From: Echinarachnius parma
Lineage: Eukaryota > Echinodermata > Echinoidea > Clypeasteroida > Echinarachniidae
Assembly (NCBI GenBank): GCA_037951105.1
Contig: JBAMJV010003231.1
Coordinates: forward strand, 1 to 64,000
DNA: 64,000 bases
Reading direction: 5' to 3'
The notes under the pieces were generated by a model. The model did no database searches. It was not told the DNA's origin and saw nothing but the letters and a program-made list of their open reading frames with translations. Positions 59,321 to 64,000 of the stretch are shown in pieces; within the stretch, counting starts at the first letter, position 1; each line of letters opens with the position of its first letter. Both the position numbers and the translations under genes were made by a program.

Positions 59321-60780
59321 AGGGAGTGTCCGCATTTTACAAATCGTCTGAAAAGTTTCCAGTATACGGATGAGGATGAATGCAACATACACACAACATT
59401 TCAGATCGAACAACCCTGTAATTTGGATTCTAGGAATGAAACAAAGAATGTGTAGAAATCATCGCTTCATCGAACCTTATTTTGGCCAAAAAATGCGTTT
59501 TACTGGTTTAGCATAATATTACAACAATATTGTACTTATTCTTGTAAAGGTATTGTGAAGCCGACATTGTTAAAGTTATGCCACGGAAAAAGTCTCGAAA
59601 TTGAAGAACATACAATTACAGCTTGTCCCAGAAAAAATTACAACGGCACTTTCCGCAACGATAACTTTAAAGATATTAGATCAATCAGAATGATAGTTCA
59701 GGATATAAAACTATAACTTATTACCTACATCTTGCAGAAACCCCTATTCGATTTGCTTCAGTGGTCATGGAGAATGAGGATCTTTTGTCAATCACGTCAG
59801 ATGTCCCTTCCCTCCAGATTTTGTAAGGAGACGTGTTGTCCATTGACAACGGGACTTTCTGCAACGATACCTTTAAAATAGTAAATAAATCAGAATAATA
59901 TTTCAGGGTATGGAACTATATCTTATTACGTACATCTTGCAGCAAACCCTATTCGATTTGCTTCAGTGGTCATGGAGAATGAGGATCTTTTGTCAATCAT
60001 GTCATGTGTCCATTTTCGTTCATAACGCGTAAACAAGTTCATTTTCGTTCATAACGCGTGAACATAACGAAAATGGACACATGACATGATTGACAAAAGA
60101 TCCTCATTCTCCATGACCACTGAAGCAAATCGAATAGGATTTTCTGCCAAATGTAGGTAATAAGTTATAGTTTCATACCCTGAAATATTATTCAGATTGA
60201 TTTACTATCGTTAAAGTTATCGTTACAGAAATTCCCGTTGTCAATGGACAGCACGTCTCCTTACAAAATCTGGAGGGAAGGGACATCTGACATGATTGAC
60301 AAAAGATCCTCATTCTCCATGACCACTGAAGCAAATCGAATAGGGTTTTCTGCAAGACGTAGGTAATAAGTTATAGTTTCATACACTGAAATATCATTAT
60401 GATTGATCTACTATCTTTAAAGTTATCGTTGCGGAAAGTGCCGTTGTAATTTTTTCTGGGACAAGCTGTACATGTAGTCAGTTTTAGCGAGTCTTAGCTT
60501 TTTTGTTTAGTATTCGCTTGCGCCGTTGTTCGATTGCAATATGTGCGCGGGTCGCGTAGGGGTCACAGACACCGGCATCTATAGTGAGCGAAATTTTGCA
60601 CGGGTGAAAACTCGTAATGCATAATCAAACGCGTTGTGTCGCATAATTTATGTTGAGGTCTAAATTCCACGAAAAGTTCTTATTTGTTTCAATGAAGCTG
60701 TTAAATGACATTTTCTTTTATAAGACAATAACCTCGTAACTCTTGAGATTTGGCTTGCAAAAGGCGGACACGGGCACGAG
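59321..60780. mobile_element. Family C element split by a palindrome
   Basis: TTTAAAGGGAGTGTCCGCATTTTAC… to …TTGCAAAAGGCGGACACG; the two halves join in order when 59619-60468 is removed, as in the uninterrupted copies at 25969 and 50018. Confidence 0.7.
59619..60468. mobile_element. 850-bp near-perfect palindrome, TA-flanked
   Basis: Ends CAGCTTGTCCCAGAAAAAAT and its complement, flanked by TA (59617-59618, 60469-60470), with the family C target (ATTACATGTAG) restored on removal. Each arm is itself a repeated unit: TGGTCATGGAGAATGAGGAT occurs four times (two per orientation). The centre is GTTCATTTTCGTTCATAACG-type repeats near 60015-60080. Tc1/mariner-type target choice; no transposase. Confidence 0.88.
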
Positions 60781-60845
60781 ACTAAAGAGGGAAAATATAT
60801 ACACCACATCGGTCTCTTTTGAGAAGTGAGGAGGAGGTGGACAGT

Positions 60846-61015
60846 GATGCGAGGGATCGGAGCGACCAAGCCTGAGGGCGCAAAGCGGCCGAGGGTGAGA
60901 GGGGGGGGGGGGGGGGGGGGGAGGGGGGTGGTGGATCCTCCTCCCACGGTCACGTTAGGGAACTTGCAATTTTTCGCTCAAAATATTGCAATTTTATGCA
61001 TATCTTTGACGGAAA
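60846..61015. repeat. GAGCGAAG-type repeat with G run
   Basis: GGATCGGAGCGACCAAGC, a G run near 60901-60921, CTCCTCCCACGGTCACGTTA and AATATTGCAATTTTATGCAT; related to 9755 and 36510. Confidence 0.6.
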
Positions 61016-61035
61016 TTTGATGTACTAAGATTTAA

Positions 61036-61528
61036 AGGGGTAGTTTAGTTTTGGTAGAGAGGGCGCTGCACATCACAACATGCAATTTTAATGGCAGAAT
61101 AAACTTTATTTGGTCAAAATCGACCCAGAAACGGCTGAAATATCAATAAATATATCTGATCTTATAATTATTTGGGGCCCAAATAATTAGATGATTTTGA
61201 GAAGAAAAAAAAAAAAAATGCTTGCACTTTTTTAAAAATTTTCAAAAGCGTTATTTAAATAGTTGTTGATGATCTCGCTAGTTAATCATTATATCAATAA
61301 AACATCACATGCATAATTTTGTATGCCAAATGGTTGAAACCAATGCCTTTTTAAAAAGCGCCCTCTTGTGTTTGAATTGCTCTTTTTGAATGATAACAGG
61401 CTTTTTACTTAGTCGTTTGTAATTTTGTATACATTTCGAGCATGGTGGAGTTATAACTATTAGTTTATAATGTTACTGTGCAGGTTTTGGCTACTAAAGT
61501 TCAGCCTTACCAAAACTAAACTACCCCT
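61036..61528. mobile_element. Family A element
   Basis: TTAA + AGGGGTAGTTTAGTTTTGGT … ACCAAAACTAAACTACCCC-TTTAA; same subgroup as 41277 in the opposite orientation. Confidence 0.85.
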
Positions 61529-61589
61529 TTAAGCATGACTGACATCATCACCCTCATTATTACACCGATATACAAACACAAACAAACCT

Positions 61590-61867
61590 ACACACACACA
61601 CACACACACACACACCCACACACACACACACACGCACAAACACGCACGCAGCGTACATGCATGTCTATACTGATATTGGAGGAGGGTATGAGAAGGGATT
61701 AACCGCTTCCTACGTGGATACATTTTAGATTGTTTTAGTATGTTTATTGCTATTATTATCCTTATTATAATTAATATTAGTCTTATCGTTATTATGCATT
61801 TCATAAAGATTTAACTTTGACAAAAGTGGAGGGATTTGTGTACAGGCCACCCCCACCCATTGTGTGT

Positions 61868-61899
<32 letters not shown>

Positions 61900-61900
61900 T
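61590..61900. repeat. CA/TG microsatellites and G run
   Basis: (CA)n at 61590-61635 with small interruptions, (TG)n at 61860-61881 followed directly by a run of about 17 G. The minus-strand frame here is a microsatellite translation (VCVCV). Confidence 0.8.
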
Positions 61901-62396
61901 ATGCCCATGGTTCACCATGCAGTCTAAACTGGACTTTATTGTCCCTTTTGTAGACAAAGAAGTAATTGACAACCAGATTTTAAAAATTTAAATAGGTTAC
62001 TTTGTTATTAGACAAAAACATTCCGTCTCTTCATTGGGTTTACTCTTACATCGGATTTTTTCACTCTATCCCATTCTGAGACGGAAATCTCAAGTGTTCG
62101 CACTGTGTTGGTGGAATTCTGCCATTTACCATGTAGTGAAGGGGCTTTTTATTTTTGCTTAAAAGCAAGTCGTAATGAATTTTCCTTGTAACATGATATT
62201 ATGTGTCACACTAAATACATACAATTTATCAAATATATGTAAAATAGAGAAAAAGTCTGATATTGCGAACTAACTGACTCGATGTTATAAATAATTAGCA
62301 AGCCGATTCGACGCCATTTTAGTTAGCGAGCGTGCGTCACTGAACCCCATACTATAGTATCGATTCGCGCGCGTACGATTTACCACCAACACTGTT

Positions 62397-62768
62397 ATGC
62401 CCAAAAATTGTCAATTGAACCCTACTTTTGGTGATGTTCACTTTTTAAGATTGTCAATAGGTGCAACTAACCCGTTTTGGAAAAATGTTTTTTTGGCTTA
62501 TAGTATTTTACAGTCTAAAAGTTTTCGCGATATATCTTGTCAGCCTCTATGGTTTAATAGTCATATTCAGGTGAATAACGTGTGTGTATTTTATAGGTCT
62601 TGGTACGAAAAGGGTATAATATGTATTAACGATTTGTTAGATGAAGATGGAACTTTTTTGTCACTCAATGAATTTAAATTGAAATATCAAATTACAGTTA
62701 ATTTTTTGCAATACTTTGGCCTATGTGAAGCTATTAAATCTGGTTTCAATAACCGTTGTGGCATTTAA
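62397..62768 (+). pseudogene. Tx1/L1-like LINE C-terminal fragment
   Basis: 123 codons: NPFWKNVFLAYS, QPLWFNSHIQVNN, WYEKGIICINDLLDEDGTFL, LNEFKLKYQI. This order matches, from memory, the region after the RT in Tx1/L1-type LINEs (N-P-F-W … W-x-x-G-I-x-x-I-x-D-L). The rest of the element is absent; at about 62770 an antisense LINE begins. Confidence 0.65.
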
Positions 62769-62769
62769 A

Positions 62770-64000
62770 AGCAATTAATTCATATATTGGTAAAATATTC
62801 AACTTTCTAAAGAGAGGTGTGCTAGGGCAACGCCAAGAAGATTTTGATATAGTTCTTACTGCTTTCTTTTGTATAATGTATAATTTAGTAAGATGGCTTT
62901 TGTATGTATTCCCCCATATGTAATTAATAATTGAAATGTGGCACAACAATACTATTATATAACATATATAAAACATTACAAGGCAAAGTGAATTTAAGTT
63001 TTGTGAGTATGCCAACACTTCTCGCAAGAGATTTATAAATTGAGGAAATATGATCACTCCAGTCTAAATATTCATTGATTAAAACACCAAGGAACTTAAC
63101 ATTTTGTAATCGAGATATGATAACATTATCAATATTTAATGCAGGCAAATTTGTGGGTAATCTCCTGTTCCTTGTCCGAAAAATAATGTAATTGGTTTTT
63201 GTTAGATTCAGGGCCAATTTATTAACCTTGAACCATACTGAGACGTTTTTAATTTCCTTGTCTACTGATGACAAGAGTGTATGTATATTATTGTTGCTCA
63301 TAAGAGCTGCTGTGTCATCAGCAAACAAGGAAAATTTGAGAATATTTGAAGATTTAACAATATCGTTAATATAGACAAGGAACAGGAGAGGACCCAGTAC
63401 AGATCCTTGAGGAACACCACAAGTATTATATTGCATTGACGATTTGACACCATTGACCATCACAATTTGTTTTCGTTCACATAACTAATCACGAAACCAC
63501 TGTAAGGCTATACCTCTTATACCGTAATGATGTAATTTACTTAAAGAATGTGATGATCAATGGTGTCAAATGCTTTTGATAAATCCATGAATAATCCTAT
63601 ACAATATTTGCCATTTTCAATTTCATTTTGTATTTGATGGAATAAATTCAAGACGGCTAGGGCAGTTGAGTGATTTTTTCGGAAGCCGAATTGTTCATCT
63701 ATTAGTACATTATTTAATTGTAAACAATTATAGAGTCGTTTGTGAATTATCAAAATCTTATCAAAAATAGGGAGAATGGCAATTGGTCTATAATTAGTAA
63801 AATCATTTGCATCATCCTTTTTATAGAGTGGGACTATTTTTGCAATTTTAAACTGTTTAGGAACAATACCTGTTTGTAGGGATTTATTAAAAATACAGCA
63901 TAAAGGTTCAACATAGTAATATATAGTATTTTTGATAACGTTTGTACAAATATTGTCAGGGCCAACTGATTTGGATGATTTTAAATTTCTAATAATATCA
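62770..64000 (-). mobile_element. CR1/Jockey-like LINE reverse transcriptase, antisense, runs off the right edge
   Basis: Reading leftward from the edge: SVGPDNI, FKIAKIVPLYKKDDANDF-NYRPIAILP (63790-63980), EQFGFRKNHSTALAVL, LFMDLSKAFDTIDHHIL, a frameshift near 63545 and a TAG at about 63485, then GVPQGSVLGPLLFLVYINDI, LFADDTAAL, and KFLGVLINEYLDW. The C-terminal RNase-like tail is broken into two frames (62924-63463, 62746-63057). A 5' part with endonuclease should lie beyond 64000. Confidence 0.88.

Noticed and set aside
61529-61804. 91-codon minus-strand frame with VCVCV
   Set aside because: CA microsatellite translation.

Overview
The window is a piece of an animal nuclear genome. Genes are split into short exons with GT-AG introns. 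Immunoglobulin (Ig) and sushi/CCP domains sit on single phase-1 exons. Most of the rest is retrotransposons, TTAA- or TA-flanked inverted-repeat elements and very long G/C homopolymers. A Ty3-type element with integrase ahead of RT/RNase H (the Gmr1-like order known from deuterostomes), a tRNA-derived SINE and AT-rich introns suggest an invertebrate deuterostome. An echinoderm is my guess; that is inference.

Layout. 1-12,900 has no convincing host gene. It holds G/C-tract repeats, a diverged tandem duplication (about 3.3-9.1 kb), a foldback insertion and a long inverted-repeat element with a 93-codon ORF. 12,934-23,065 (+) is gene A, an 11-exon type I membrane receptor: leader, Ig V-like domain, two CCP modules, transmembrane helix and a roughly 290-residue cytoplasmic region that I do not recognise. 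23,100-27,900 is intergenic and contains a stack of nested inverted-repeat elements. 27,912-43,728 (+) is gene B, a four-Ig type I membrane receptor with a tyrosine-bearing tail that includes VNYEEI (ITIM and Src-SH2 like). It has two possible leader exons, at 27,912 and 31,484. 43,670-46,175 carries a second, broken copy of the 3' end of gene B. 46,779-47,421 may encode a small transmembrane protein (weak).

48,100-64,000 is mainly retrotransposon debris: CR1/Jockey-like LINE ends, a nearly complete but frameshifted RTE-like LINE (50.46-52.75 kb), a rearranged Gmr1-like Ty3 element (54.70-57.63 kb), an 850-bp TA-flanked palindrome, a Tx1-like fragment and an antisense LINE running off the right edge.

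Genes A and B lie head to tail on the same strand and are both built from symmetric phase-1 extracellular exons. This is the arrangement of a surface-receptor cluster (recognition or adhesion; innate immunity is possible but unproven). No ligand, expression or homology search was available. The exon models come from splice signals, reading phase and domain motifs only.
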